Position numbers and translations under genes: made by a program. Under the pieces are notes generated by a model, which worked only from the letters and a program-made list of their open reading frames with translations, did not search any database and was not told the origin of the DNA. This document shows, one piece after another, positions 32,801 to 46,600 of a stretch of DNA of 64,000 nucleotides. The DNA comes from Mycoplasmoides fastidiosum (GTDB lineage: Bacteria > Bacillota_I > Bacilli_A > Mycoplasmatales > Mycoplasmoidaceae), in contig NZ_CP101809.1 in assembly GCF_024498275.1 (NCBI RefSeq), positions 310,001 to 374,000 on the forward strand, in the 5' to 3' direction. Positions within the stretch are counted from its first letter, which is position 1. Every line of letters starts with the position of its first letter.

Positions 32801-35800
32801 TTAAACCCGATTAATCCCAGTCAACCAAGTGCACCAAGTTTAGGTCGAAGCCAACAAATAAATGACAACAGTGGCAACCGAACCCTAGATATTTCCCAAA
32901 CCAATTTCAACAAGAAACACTATTTTGTTTCGTCAATTACCGCATCTGATTTGATTAATGGTTTTGATGAATGAGCTGTAGCTGATCGGTATGTTTCCAG
33001 TTATATTGCCAATGATAACACTTCGGTTTTCATTCGGTCGTTTGATCAAAACCGCAACCAGTTAGTGGTTGGGTTTAATGTCTTTGACCCGTTGAACAAC
33101 CAAATTAAAATTGCAGATATTACATTAACTAATTTTGCAGTACAAGAAGCATTTTTAATTAGTGATAGTAATGAAATTGTCACTGATTTTGATGATCGTA
33201 ATCGTGCGCCGAATACGTTTGCTCCCAAAGACACCACTGCAGCTTTAGCTTGGATTAAAAACCATCTGGGTGTGCGTTGAATTGGCTTAGCTAAAAATAG
33301 TGCAAACAACGGGGGGAATACTACGGTTCCCACAACTACAACCGGAGCAAATGCGGTTTTAAATAACCAAAATATTTACAAACTAGATCAATTAGATCAC
33401 CATGAAAATTATTTAACCGGAATCTTTTTCGATAAGATCCGGGGAACTTTGTCCTTCACTTTACAAATTGGGGCTACTGCGGCAAATGGGGGGATTAATT
33501 TAGTTAGAAACTACACCATTAATTCCTTTAAAAAATTGGAATATTCCATTGATTCTACCAATGTGGCAAATGATTTATCCGCATTAGATTATACTGATGA
33601 CAAACTAAAAGAATTTGTTACTTTAAAAACCTTTCAAACCATTAATGGCACTGAAGAAAATGTTCAAACTAAAAAATGGAGTGAAGCAATTAGTGATAAT
33701 CAATTAGACACATATTTACCACCTGAAACCGAGTTAGGACTAGTTGATGTTAACCGCAATGGGGAAATTGGTAGTGTCGATTTTGCGGTTGTTTTACGCG
33801 AACAAAATAATTCGGGACGGGATAATTTTATTGATTTCAAACAAACTAATTTCTTTAATTTATCCAACTTTAATTCCACGTTTGCTTGAAAACAAAATAA
33901 TGATAATCTTTCAGGAATTGCCTTCATTCCTTACAACCAGTATCAAGACCAACAAGTAAGTGCATTTAAAGCAGCTTTATTAGCAGCTGCAGACCAAGCT
34001 GCTTTTAGTCAACTGATTTTGCCATTGCTGGATTTAAGTGCAACTGCACCAACTTTTGGAACTGATAAACACTTAACAGCAACGACCCAAGAATTAAGTA
34101 TGGCCCAGAAAAACCAATTACTAATTGGTTTTCATGCTGGGGCAAACTGGAGTCAAAATGACATTAATAATAATATCACCACCATTGCTGATGCGAATTT
34201 AGTGAGCATTAATTCCCTAACGATTAAAGGCGGTTACCGGTACGGGAAATTTTATGCGGGAACCGACCAAGCTGCACCAATCACTACTTTACCTTCGTTA
34301 CTAGTTGCTTTAAAGCCCAATCTAACAACCACCCAAGCCATTTCAGATGCTTATAAGGCTTCAGCAACCCCAACGAATCAAAGTCCAACAAGTGGTTATA
34401 CTGGTGGGGGTAGTTTATTCCACCATGCTTTAAGTCAAGAATGAAAAGATTTGTTACCAAGTGAATGATTAACCCAATTACGGGTGTTAAAAAACTTGCA
34501 ACTTAGTCAATCAAGCACAAACCTTGATTACACCGCATATGATAATTTAACGGGGTTTTTAAACCATGTTTTAACCACTTCAACTTCTAACCCTAGTTAT
34601 GGCACAACAGTTGACATCAATAATTTAGGTGGAATTTCGGTCAATAATTCCACTGGTGAAGTCGTGATTAGTGCTAACACCTTATTGATTAACAACAGTT
34701 ATACTAACAACGATCGGGCCGAACGTAATTTAGTGGTGCAACCATACCAACAAGAAATTCGGTTCTTCTTAGACAACTACTTCAACCGCATTAGTGGGTT
34801 AGTTCATACAGAAGTGAAATTACCATTTACCCAAAACGCGCTTGTTAACCGCAGCTTTGGGAATGAGAGTGTGATTGGGATTATGGACTTGTTAAATGAA
34901 TTACTAACTAAAGCCCAAAAATTATATGATGCATTAGATAATAACCAGCAATTAACTGTTTCAGAGCAACTAGCTGCTACCGATGCAATTAACATTCTGA
35001 AATTCCGGTTTATTGATCCGCTTTATTATGCTAACCCCGATGCGGATCAGTTCTTTGTAACCAAATTTGGAACTAATGATGTACCAAATAATCAAGTTGG
35101 TAAAATGACCCAGTTTAAAACAATTAGTTTTACTAACCAAGATCATAGTAAGGGTCAAGTTGACATTAAAGTGGTAATCGAAAACTACATTCAAGGTTTA
35201 GATGGCACGCACTTTCGACTGGGTGATCAAGAACAAACATTCCACATCACTAATGCTTTAAGTTCTTTCTTGTTACCAACTTGGAAAAACTACAACGAAA
35301 ACAGCATTGTGATTGCAACTGATGATCCTAGTCTAACCTCATTAGAAGGCCAAAATGTTGCTGGGACAATCGTGAATGATGGGTTTAAAAAATATGCAGT
35401 AAAAGAATATTATGACCAACTGATAACTAAAACCAATCCGGATCATGCTGATTACATTAGTTTAACTAACCAAGATCAATTGTTTGATCTGGTCACATGA
35501 AGTTTAGTGGATAATTCAGGCATTAACATTAATCCTAACAGTGTTTATTATCAAACCGTTTTCAATAATTTAAAAGCCAGTTTAACCAATTTGAACTTGA
35601 GTTTTAACGTTCGGAAATCTGATATTCAATACAGCGAGAAAAACGAACAAATTTATTTATTCAATCCGTTCTTGAGTTTTAATCCTAAGGAAATGAACCT
35701 TAGCCAAGTTCAATTACTGAGCGTTATTTTTGATCCCAATAAAACAAAACCTAATTTAATTGATCCCCAAGGTAATTACCAAAACGTGAATTTAAATAGC

Positions 35801-36769
35801 GTCATCTTACAAGGCTTTAAACGCCAACCATTACTAATTACGCGTAAAGATGATCAAGCTTCTGACTTTTTAATCAACTTTGATAACGAATGGAAAAGGG
35901 CTAATCAGCTAACTGGTTCAGAAATTTTAAGTTGGTTAAAAGCCAATTCCAACCAACGAACCAAGATCAATAATTTTTTACAATCATTCTTTAATGTGCA
36001 AGGATTTTCCCGGGCGGATAATCCGTTATTACTAGTTTTAAATCCTGCACTTCTTGCATTATTAGCTCAAGATGTTCCAGCTGCAGCGCTAAATCAATTT
36101 TTAGAAATTAATGAAGGTTTAGGTGAATTTAGTTTTTTAGCAAACAGTATTCAAGTGGTTAATAGTTACCAGTTACCTGATCTTAATATTCATGCTGAAC
36201 CAATTAATATTACCACTTTCTTAGCTAACCAGCAAACTGCTCCAGTAACCTTAACTAATTTGCAACTAGTTAACACCCAAGTTTTAGCTAATGATCAGTC
36301 AGCAGTAACTAATGGGTTAATTAGTGCGGGAGTGAACCAAGATATTCGGGCGGCAACAAATTCATTAGCATCGGATAATTTTGCTTTAGCTTACCGGTAC
36401 TTACAATTAAGCCAAGCCATAACTTCAGATACCACTAACCAACGTTTAGTGATCACGGGAATTCATTCGGATTTAGCAGCCGGACAAATCATTATTGATT
36501 ATGAAATCCAGAATGCCTTTGTTAATGGCAAAATTATGAACTTACAAAAACAGTATGTGATTACCGGATTTAATTCTAATTCCAATAATTTCTTAACCAC
36601 CCATCTGCCCTGAATTATTGTACTAATTCTAATTGCAGGATTGGGTTTATACTACGGGATTTGACGCCATCAACGCACCACTAACAGCATTAAATATGCG
36701 GGTCAAAAACGCACTAAAGTGCGTTTATTCAGAACAACAACTACTAAATTAAGCAAGAAGAACAAATAA
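29840..36769 (+). CDS. Family B giant LRR surface protein (copy 1)
   Basis: 2,309 residues from ATG 29840 to TAA 36767-36769, one open frame with TGA as Trp. Short basic N-terminus, one membrane anchor at about 21-45 and no lipobox cysteine. LRR-like segments include LDLSNLGLSSIAEIFNPNL, FPGLKTIQASRNQIEAIG and IDFSSNRIERIPL...NNNRLRYITP at about 500-535. The rest is a long chain of beta-rich modules with GSVDFAV-, NSTGEVVI- and GQIIIDYEIQNAFVNGK-type cores and GFNSN ends, resembling Lipoprotein_17 repeats. It ends with a membrane helix LPWIIVLILIAGLGLYYGIW near 2256 and a Lys/Arg-rich tail inside the cell. Unlike copies 2-4 it has no poly-G tract. Followed after 17 bases by the next gene with a strong ribosome site, so a two-gene operon. 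Surface or adhesion function is inferred. Confidence 0.85.
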
Positions 36770-36771
36770 TC

Positions 36772-36776
36772 AGGAG
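36772..36776 (+). promoter_or_regulatory. Strong ribosome site between family B genes
   Basis: AGGAG lies 2 bases after the upstream stop and 10 bases before ATG 36787. It shows that the two giant genes are translated from one transcript. Confidence 0.75.
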
Positions 36777-36786
36777 CGAAAAAAAC

Positions 36787-39700
36787 ATGACTAAAAAATT
36801 AAAATTTTTCGCTGGTAAATGACTTTATTCCAGCCTAATTATTTTGGGTTTAAGTACCATTACCACTTTCAGTTTGACTTGAAATGAAGTGGGCAAAATG
36901 CACCAGCATTTCACCAATTCAATAATTCGCCAACAAGCTGAAGCAACTAGTGGACCAACTGTTGATTACATTAGCTGGGATGATGATACTCCCCGTCGGA
37001 TTATTGATCTTTTTCCTTCTTCCCGATTAGCTAATCGGGTGTTAATTGCTTTACGAGCCACTAATACGAATGGTCAAGATCCCTATAGTTTAGGGGTGAA
37101 TTCCAACTTCACTAAAGAGGCAATTAAACAAGTTAAATTACTGAATTTAAACGGGTTAAATTTAACCGAAATTGATGCCATTTTAAACCCTGCTTTAAGT
37201 TGGGATAATTTGTGAAGTATTGATTTATCGAACAATCATTTTGGGAATTATGAGATCAAATTCAATAAAACCAAAATGCCTAAGTTGTACAAAATTTTAG
37301 CAACAGGATCCCACTTAGAAAAAATGATTGATGTTTCTTCTTATGTGGAAGATCCGTTTGATAAAACTACTGCTGACCAAACTGATGCACGCGCTAAAGC
37401 CCAAGCCCAGTATGATAACCCAATTCGTACCAACGTGCCCCGTTATTTTGATGTCGCATCCAATAATATTCGCGAAATTCCGAAATACTTTTTAAAGATT
37501 AATTTAGCTTATTTAAACATTAGTAACAACAAACTCGGAGCAGGAAGTACCACTGATCCGATGGGGGTTTATGCAACCCCGTGATACTCTTTAAAAACAA
37601 CTAAAAATACTGCGGGATTATTGAGTATTCAAGACCCTAGCATCCGTGGGCCATACGGCATTGATATTTATAATTCCGGAGCGAAACAAGCTGATAATCC
37701 CAGTGAATACAAATACACTGATGAACAAGTTGCCCGCTGACGCCAATCCCCCTGGCCAATTCGGGGCTTAACTTTTGGGAACTATAACGACCAACCCGCA
37801 GCCGATGGTAGTTTAGACAGTGGGGTAACTACTGGCACTGGCACGACAAAAGATAGCGGGCAAAAACTCCCGTTCTTTAGTTTTTCAAACAACAATTTAG
37901 TTGCCCCAATGGTGTTTCGAAATGGTAATGTTGATTTTGATCCAACTTCTGCAGTTTCCCCCCAGCAAAAAAGTGTTAATGTTTATGCGGGATTAAATGA
38001 TTATCAAAAGTCTAGTTATAAAACAGCTCAAGACACAATTATTGCTGAAGCCAAAACCAGAAATGATGCTAATAATCCGAATGCTAACGCCGAATTATTA
38101 GTGCCCCAGCCCGATTCAATTTTTCCGTTCATGACGTTAAACACTTGATCCCGCGCCTTTGATCGGGGTGGTTATTTATACTCCCGATCGCTTCTAGGGG
38201 TTTATGCGTTCCGCTCTTTTAATGGTTATGGTTTGTTTGAACAAACCCAAGATTCCCGACCTAATAATCAAGAGGGAAATGACTGGGATAATACTGCAGA
38301 AAACAACACCAATCCCGAACAAGAATATGCGGGTACAACGGCATTAACTGGGGGCACAGGCATTCAGTGAAAAGTACCGAAAGCTTCTGATTTTGGCAAA
38401 ACTGATGCCAGTGGAGCTTGAACTAATTTATTTGGCAGTGCAACAACTAGTTTTAAAGATTTTTTAGACGGAACTAATAACGGCAAAAAAACCGGGTTCT
38501 GGGGTACGAAACAAGTAAACACTGCTGCAGCGACCAAAATGAGTTTTACTGATCCAAATGACCAAACTTATTTTGGGCGATACAAACCCTTCCGTACGTT
38601 TTTAGTAACAGCCAAATCGTTTGCTAAATCAGCACGTGATAGTGCCTTATCTGGCAACATTTATGATAGTAATTTATTTTATGATGCCCAAAATTATGAA
38701 AACTATAATGCCCAAATTAGTTTAACTCCTTCAGGAAACAATCGCTCTGCTTTAGCAGCTAATTACAGTGAGCTTTATGTGCCTTTTACCACAACTAATA
38801 CTTCAGCAACAGTGAAACATTTTGCAGACTACTTTGGTAACCGCGCTTTACAAGTAACGGGGTTAGCTCCAGAAACTTGGTTATCTAATATTGACCGCTC
38901 CAGTAGTTTTGGAATTCCCACAACAGCTGCATTACCTTACAATTCTTCATTAGTACTAAACAATGGGTTATACACATATGCAAGTAATTTTAATGTTGTG
39001 GATTCAGTTCAAACTGCTTTTAGTGATACCAATAATTTTGCAACTTCAACTAGTGCAACTACGGGATTAGATTTATCTGAGTACCAAAATAAATTTCCGC
39101 AAAATGTCGAAGTGAGCGACATTCTTAATGGCAATGCTAAATTCTGAAAATCTAATAACCAGTTTGATCAAGTCTACATGTTGCGACTAAATCCCCAAGA
39201 TGTTGTTTTAAGTTATGATCCAGAGGCTGGATCATTAACTTATCAATTCCGGATTTACTCACCTGGATACTCCCGACAAGGCCGGTTGCTACAAGCGAAT
39301 GATGCTAATGCAACCCCAGAAAAGAATGCAACCCCAACCATTGATATTCAAGTTAATCAAACCGTAACTGGGTTTGCCCAAGCTGAAATTCAGAAGGAAA
39401 ATAATGCTGGTAATTTTGAAACATTCAGTTCTAGTGCAATTACTGATCCAACCAATACTTTGGAGTACCAAGTGCCCAAAAGTATTGCGGATCGGGTAAC
39501 TAACATTGAAAATTATAGTTTGATTGATGCTACTAGTATTGCTAAAACGTTTAAAACCAATTATTTAGGTAATAAAGCCAAACCGAATGTAACTAAAGCA
39601 GAAATTGAAAATAACCAAAGTAGTTTGGTTGAAGTTGATCCCCAATGAATTAGTGAAATCACTAAAAACCAGGTTGATGGAACAATTCAGTTTAAAATGG

Positions 39701-42700
39701 CAATTCCCGATTACACCTTTGAAAACGGGATTAATTTTGCTTATCCTGAAAAACTGAAAACAACAGTTTATAAATGAACCGGTTTACCTAAAACTAATAC
39801 GACAGTGATTGGTAAAAATATTGCTGATCCAAACGGAGTCCAAACCTTTGTTGCAGATAGTTTTACAACTGCTGATAAACGCAATTTATTTAACCAAATC
39901 ATTCGCAAACCACCAAGTCAAATTACAGCAGCAGAAATCTTTCAATTAGGCGCAGTTGAAACTGATGTTGCAACTTGAAATGTAGTTAATGCCACTAATG
40001 CAGCGAATTATTTTGAATTGTTTCCCAATAATGCCAATGGTTCTTTATTGTGACAAGTGAAAATTCCGGGTGATCCAACTAACGGGATTCCCGAACAACG
40101 GATTAGTGTCTTATGAGAACACTTGTTTGATCAAAGCACCACCATTACTTGAAAACCCCAAGCAGTTTTACAAAACTTCTTTTTAGGAAAAACTCCTGAA
40201 GAAATTAAAATTGAATTTAAAACTGATCCCGAAAGATTCATTACCGTTGTTAACAAGCCAACTACTGCTAAAATCACTGCCAATGATTTGGTCTTTGCTA
40301 GTGACCAGTCGCAAAATTTTGTCATTAATGTTAACAATGGTCAAATTCGGTTCGCTAATTTACAACTGAAAAACTACTATTTAAACGGGAATAAATATAT
40401 TAACGGATTGATTGAAAATCACAGCAATAGTACTCCAACTTACCTGACGATTCCCGTGTCCCCCAACTATCAAGGCCAACGTCCAGTTGCAACAGTAACT
40501 TGAAAACCTGATGCACAAATTTTACAAGCAATTAAGGATTATTTGAAAACTAATAATTTAGTCCAAGTTGATCCAAACCATCCCGATCTAACTACAGTTG
40601 ATCAAGTGTTAGATGCCATGAATGTTTATGATTACAAACAAGCTTTAGTGAATCATAATATCAACCTAATTGACCTTGACTTATTTACTTTAGCCCACAT
40701 TAGTAAAAGTGATTACCAACAAACTGGTAATCTGAACCAAAACATTGATGTTGATAATCGTACAGGGAATCTAACTTTTAAAAACCTAAGATTCATTAAC
40801 TGGCAAAACGATAATAGTTTCACCACTACAGAACACACTTTAGCACCTAAAGTGGTTCAAGCTAATCCGGTTGTGAACAGTTTTGTTTGGGCGAATAATG
40901 TAAGTCCAGGGTTAATTAATAAAACCGTATTAGAAGTCGCAACGATTTTACAATCACCAACCCAAGCTCCAGCTTATATTGATGCTTTAAATGTGGGGGT
41001 TAAAACGTTTGATGCTAACAACATCATGCAAAATGGTTACCGAGTTGATCCCACTAAAATTGAGATTGATATCCAAAAGGGAACGGTGCGGTTTAACAGT
41101 GGTGCAGTAACCGTAACTAATTTCATTACAGCAGCAGGTCAAACAGGCAGTGATCATGTTGTGACTGAAGCAAAAACTTATAGTTTACCCAACAAACTTT
41201 CGACTAGTTATTTAGTTAACAACAACATCAGTTCACCAAACGGCTTTAAAGATGATTATGCCAACTTCTATTATGGATTTCGGTACAATGCAGCCCCAAC
41301 TACAACCGAACATAAAGCGTTAATCGATCAAGAAGTGGCTGCTTTAAATGCCCCTAATTTAGTTAACCAAACTGCAGAAGCAGGCGCAAATATTTTACGC
41401 CGGTGGTTAATCGATAATAACACAGCCCGAATTAGTCCAGTCGATCTAGCCCACATTAACAGTTTAAAAAATCAAGCAACTGATGCAACAGTTCGGGCTG
41501 CTGTCTTCAATAATTTCTTTTATGTGCCCAATTTTTTAGGGTTTGTTAATTCTCCCGTGGCATCTGGAGTGAACCGCACTTATTTGATTGCTGAACGAAT
41601 TGAAAACTCTAGTTTAGATTCAGCAATTTTAATTATTCGGAATCCGTTCATTGTTAATTATTTAAACAACGGAATAACTTCGATTCATCCAATTAGTAAC
41701 CTAATTTTCAGTGGTTTTTTACGGAATGGTACCACAATTAGGTTTCACAAATACCAAAACCAAACCGTGCCCGAACAATTAAGTAGTGGGGAATTTAGTG
41801 CCAACTTCTTACCTAATTTATGAGCTAATGCTGATGCGGCTGCAGTGAAAGCTGATTTAGATTTCTTCACAGCTAACCGGAATAATCCAACAGTAAAAAC
41901 CACTGACCGGTGACGCGATATTCAAGCGGCCTGAATTAGTACTTTTACCCCAACTAATGTCCCTTATGGTGGGGCTTATGATACAAGTGTTGTTTATCCA
42001 TTAGATATTACCATTTCTAATGGGGAACGCACTTTAAAAGTGAATAAACTCCTGTTCCCATTATTTGCAAGCACCTTAGATCGAACCAATCCAGTTCTTA
42101 GTGACTATGAAACTCCAGCTTCTGAAATTTGGTATTTAAATGCGGGAGCAAACACCCAGTTAGTTGTCAACCCAGTAGCTACTTATGAAGAATTGCTAAA
42201 CCAATCTCCGCTTGTATTATTGCAACAATTAGGTTTAGTTCCTGGAGTCCAAACTGATTCAGCTAAAGCGTTCCAACAGTTTTTAGCTTTAAAAGTTTAC
42301 TCATTATTAAATGGCGCTCATTCGGTGTTAACTAATAATGTCAATGGGACTAATTTATTAGGTCCAGTGGGCCATATTGGTAAAATTGAAATTACCAAAA
42401 GCGATTTAGTTTTAAGGGAGATCCAAATCAGCACCCCATGAATTGCGGGTCAGATTGGGGCCACTTTAACTTTTGATGATATTCATTTAAGCTTTCGCAC
42501 TTATTCAACTGAACTTTATCCGAATAACACAGTAACAATTGTGCAGTGGTTAGCAAAAACTTTTGGTGGACAAAAATCAGTGGCCGAATTATTATTTGAA
42601 TTTAGCCAAGCCATTGCTGATGGGCGGTTTGATGAAGTTGCATTTAACCAAATGCTACAACAAGGTGATGGCTTCTTCTTTATTCATTCAATCTTTAATG

Positions 42701-43314
42701 ATCCATTAACCCAAGCTCGTTTAAACCCGGCTGTGAAACTTAAAGATGCAGTTCAAATTGATGTAATAAATGGGATAGTGAGTTTTAAAGATTTACAAAT
42801 TCTCAACGGGTATTTAGATAATCTGCCCCAAAAAGACCAAATCATTAATGTACCCCCAATTCAGTTAACTGTTAGTTCTAATTTCAATACCGAATTTCGT
42901 TTTGATGTTGAACAATTACGCAGTGATCCGGATTTAATCCAATTAAAACCATCAGAAATTCAAACTTGATTACTGGCTCATCCCGAACGCTTACAAGCCT
43001 TAGTTCATTTTCCTGAAGCATCCCAACAACTAGAACAACCTGATATTAGTGTTCAAGCTAATGACATTTTGGGCCGGGTTTATATTGAACTAAGTTTCCA
43101 AAACTTTTATGAAAATGGTCAAAATTTAGGCCATAAAAACTTCACTTATACTTTAGACTCGTTAAAAAACGAACTAGGTTTAGTCCTTGGTCCAGTTTTA
43201 GGGGGCAGTGGTGCTGTTGGTTTAGCTGGTTTAGCTTATTATTTCTGAAGACGCAAACACTTGGGTGGGAAGAAGTTTTATATGGCCCAAACAATTGTGA
43301 ACGAGAAAAAATAG
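36787..43314 (+). CDS. Family B-like giant surface protein, divergent partner
   Basis: 2,175 residues, ATG 36787 to TAG 43312-43314, TGA as Trp throughout. Same plan as its neighbours but clearly divergent in sequence: membrane anchor at about 12-31 (KWLYSSLIILGLSTITTF), LRR-like segments (KLLNLNGLNLTEIDAILNP, IDLSNNHFG, DVASNNIREIPKYFLKINL with LNISNNKLG at about 220-250), then roughly 1,800 residues of beta modules such as NGQIRFANLQLKNYYLNG and TGNLTFKNLRFINW. The C-terminal helix LGLVLGPVLGGSGAVGLAGLAYYFW near 2129 is followed by RRKH and a basic tail. It is the only copy of this type in the window and forms an operon with the 29840 gene, so the pair may work as one complex. Function unknown; a surface role is inferred from topology. 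Confidence 0.82.
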
Positions 43315-43362
43315 CACAATTCAATGTCAAACCATTTAATTGATTAATTCTGAATTAAAAAC

Positions 43363-43391
43363 AACCACTTGCATCAAGCAAGTGGTTTTTT
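43363..43391 (+). terminator. Terminator of two-gene family B operon
   Basis: 10-bp stem AACCACTTGC/GCAAGTGGTT (43363-43372, 43378-43387), 5-nt loop, T6 tail, about 50 bases past the stop. Confidence 0.9.
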
Positions 43392-43510
43392 GTTCTTTCA
43401 ACCAGAGTAAAACCCATTCAATCACGTTTTTTAAATTCTTGTTATATGCAATGCCAATTTAAGTGCCAAAAGCGATTTAATTCGTTTAAAAAGGCCATTA
43501 AATTTGGTTA

Positions 43511-43519
43511 TGGTAAAAT
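43511..43519 (+). promoter_or_regulatory. Extended -10 promoter of family B copy 2
   Basis: TGG-TAAAAT (TAAAAT at 43514-43519) in the context TTATGGTAAAATT. The two later copies have TATGATAAAATC at the equivalent place, about 170-180 bases before each ATG. Confidence 0.6.
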
Positions 43520-43580
43520 TGGGGCAATATCACCGATATTTTTTACATTCTCACTAAATGTTGTAACTTTTTTTAATCAA

Positions 43581-43610
43581 TGCGTGTTCAATGGGGTAAT
43601 TGAACATGCG
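43581..43610 (+). promoter_or_regulatory. Leader stem-loop, copy 2
   Basis: A 12-bp stem (43581-43592 with 43599-43610), including two G-U pairs, loop GGGGTA. It sits after the shared GTTGTAACT motif, 80 bases before the ATG, at the place of the 15-bp hairpins in copies 3 and 4. The sequence differs but pairing is kept. Confidence 0.6.
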
Positions 43611-43691
43611 CTTTGTGACATTAACTTCTCTTTTTTTGTTTTTTAAGGTTACAAGTCGTTATCGTTTTTTATTTATCATCTGCATTTATTT

Positions 43692-46600
43692 ATGAATCGA
43701 AAATTCAAAAAAATGCTGTTGGGATTCGCTGATCAATACCGCTTTTCTTTATCAGCGAATTGATTAATTAGTTTCGCTACTCTAACATCTAGCATTACTG
43801 CTTTTGTTAGCTCTGCTTATTGAGTCGAGCAAGCATACCAAGCTCAGTTAGCAGCTGAGCAATTTGACCCAGTGCAGGCTCGGGTTGCTCGTATTACTCA
43901 GTCTGGTCAAGCAACTGTGCCGGGGGGGGGGTCATCTACCACTAATCCAGCCGTAGATACTGATTTAAGCGGGTTTTTAGGTCGCGATTTAGCTGACATT
44001 GAAAATATCATTATTGAAAATGATTCTAAAGCCATTTCGTTTCGTGGCGATTTACCTAAAACCGGCATTCGGGCGGTGGCAACTAATGTTAGTTTGACCA
44101 AAAGTGGTCAAACAATCACTGCTAACGCTTATGATTATGTCAATCTAAAATACGTTCAATACAACAAAAAAACAAAAGCTGTAACTAATGTTAAATTTGC
44201 TCCACCACCAGGTTTGTTTAATTTGAACGAAGCACAAAATAACTGACCCACACTTGCAGAAACTGATAACCAGTTATCTAATTTTTTTCCAACCCGGGGA
44301 ATTCGCAGTGCAGTTGCCACTATTTTAGGGAAAAGTCCAACTGATACTTTTACTAAAGCAGAATGATTTAATGCTTTTGATAAAACCAATATTACCCTTG
44401 ATTTATCGAACCGCGCATTAAGTTCCATTGCTGAAATTTTTAACCCCAACCTGCGTTGGGGTTTGGGGATTTATGATTTATTAGGCACGGCTAATTTTCA
44501 ACCTTTAGAAGGTAGTAATGTTAATTTAGAAATTCGTTACACGGGCTTAAGTACATTAATTGTTGATGACAACATTTTGACTCATTTTCCCAATCCGAAT
44601 TACAAAAATTTTCCGGCCTTAAAAACAATTCGGGCCAGTAAAAACGCCATCCAAGCAATTGGAAATTTCAATACTTTTAGCAATAATCATTACTCTACTG
44701 AATACCAGAGTGATACTGATTTGCAAGCGACTTCATCACCCGCTAAGAGTTCAGAAAATTACTACCAATACTTAATGAGTTTATGGGCTGAAAGTTCAGA
44801 TGTTAAAGACTTACAATCTGTTAAAGGAATTAAGAAGTGATTAACAACTACTTTACCTAGTGTTAATTATGCAGGAAGTAGCAATAGTTCAGTGAGTAAA
44901 TCTGGTGCTAAAACTATTACTGATTATGCTAGTTTTTTAGATGCAGTTTCAGCCGATCCGTTTTATTTTAAAACAAGGGATGGTGATAAATATGTCAATC
45001 AAAAAAGTCCCAATACTTCCAACAATAATAACAATGGAATGACTGCTACAAGTGATAGTGTTATTCCCCATGATCCTAACAGTAACATCACCACTAATGC
45101 CAACGGTACTATTGTTGCAACCCATCGAGCTAGTACCAACACTGATGTCACTTTAGATAAAGGGATCAATTTTGGGGGAGTAAAACTAGATCTTTCCAAA
45201 GATATTTACCGACTTGATTTTTCTAACAACCAAATTGAACGCATTCCGTTATCTAAAAACATGTTTACTAATGTTGATTTTAGTAATAATCGGTTACGCT
45301 ACATCACCCCAATTGCGGCTAAACCTTTACCATGATTTTATGGTTTGATTTACATAATTGCTAATTTCGATTCAACTGCTTACAACTTATTGAATCCAAC
45401 TAAATGAACTAATTATTACAATCAAGAAAATGACAATAAACCAAATGGTTTTGATAAAGGCAATGACACGCGGGCGTTTGACAGTTTCCGACTTGGTAAT
45501 GCAACATACACCCTGCCAACTTTTTCTTTTTATGGTAATCAATTACTAGATTTCTGACCCCAACAAGATACGGATAGTAGTTGATACACTTGACCGAAAA
45601 TAACAATTCCTAATTCCAAACGAATTGGGAACACTGGAGCAACTGTTAACTCTAATGTTAATGGTTATCCAATTAGTCCGTGAAACCGACAAATTGGTGG
45701 TACTACTGAATTTTATCCCTGATTTCACAAAGTTTGAATTGGACCTAATGACGGGGAACGTTTATTTGCTACTTATTTAGGGGTTTTTGATGGTAATTTC
45801 ATTCATAATATTGTGCCATCAAGTATTTCAACGCGTGCTAGTGGTAATAATTTATACGGTATTTTCTTTAACCAGCTAAACGATAATAAAATTTTGACTT
45901 ATCTGCAAAGTTATAGTAAGACAATTAATTACAATGTAACCTTAGCTAAAAACAACAGCAACGAAAAGTTTATTTTACCTGGGTTTAATACTACGGAATT
46001 AAAGCAAATTGGAACAACAAATTCGCCAACTACAAGTTCTAGTTCTGGAAGTGATATGAATCCAGAACGAAAAGCTTTTGCTGATGATATTTTAAGTACG
46101 AGTTCAGATGCTTACAAATCTTATAATTCCCAAGTCCCTTACATCTTAACCCGCACCTTACCCCAAAACCATTCGGTTACTAATTCTTGAGGCAGACAAG
46201 ACGGGCGAACCGGAACCGGCCAAAAAATTAATGTGCAATTAATCAACCAAAACAAGGAAGATGTAGCTGATGCTAACTTTAAAAACATTGATTGGGTTAG
46301 TTTGTATGCTAATGCAAATGGCTTACAAAATAATTTGGCTTTTCAAGAACTGAATGGTAGTTATCAACCATCAGCAAGTAATGGTTTGCCTACTACCACT
46401 CCTCAAGGACAAACTGCAATAACCAATAATGGCTATAAATTTCTAACTGAAGTTTTAGGGCAATTGCCTTATTACAATGGTCGGAAAAATGCTTCTCAAT
46501 GAACTGGTGCAACAGGAAATAAATCAACCGGTTTAGACTTAACCCAGTTTGCCACTATTACTGGTGAAAATGCGGTACCACTTTCACCATCATATAACTT

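Noticed and set aside
43446-43646. Plus-strand ORF of 66 residues (MQCQFKCQKRF...)
   Set aside because: It lies in the leader of family B copy 2, spans promoter and hairpin, and is not kept in the leaders of copies 3 and 4.
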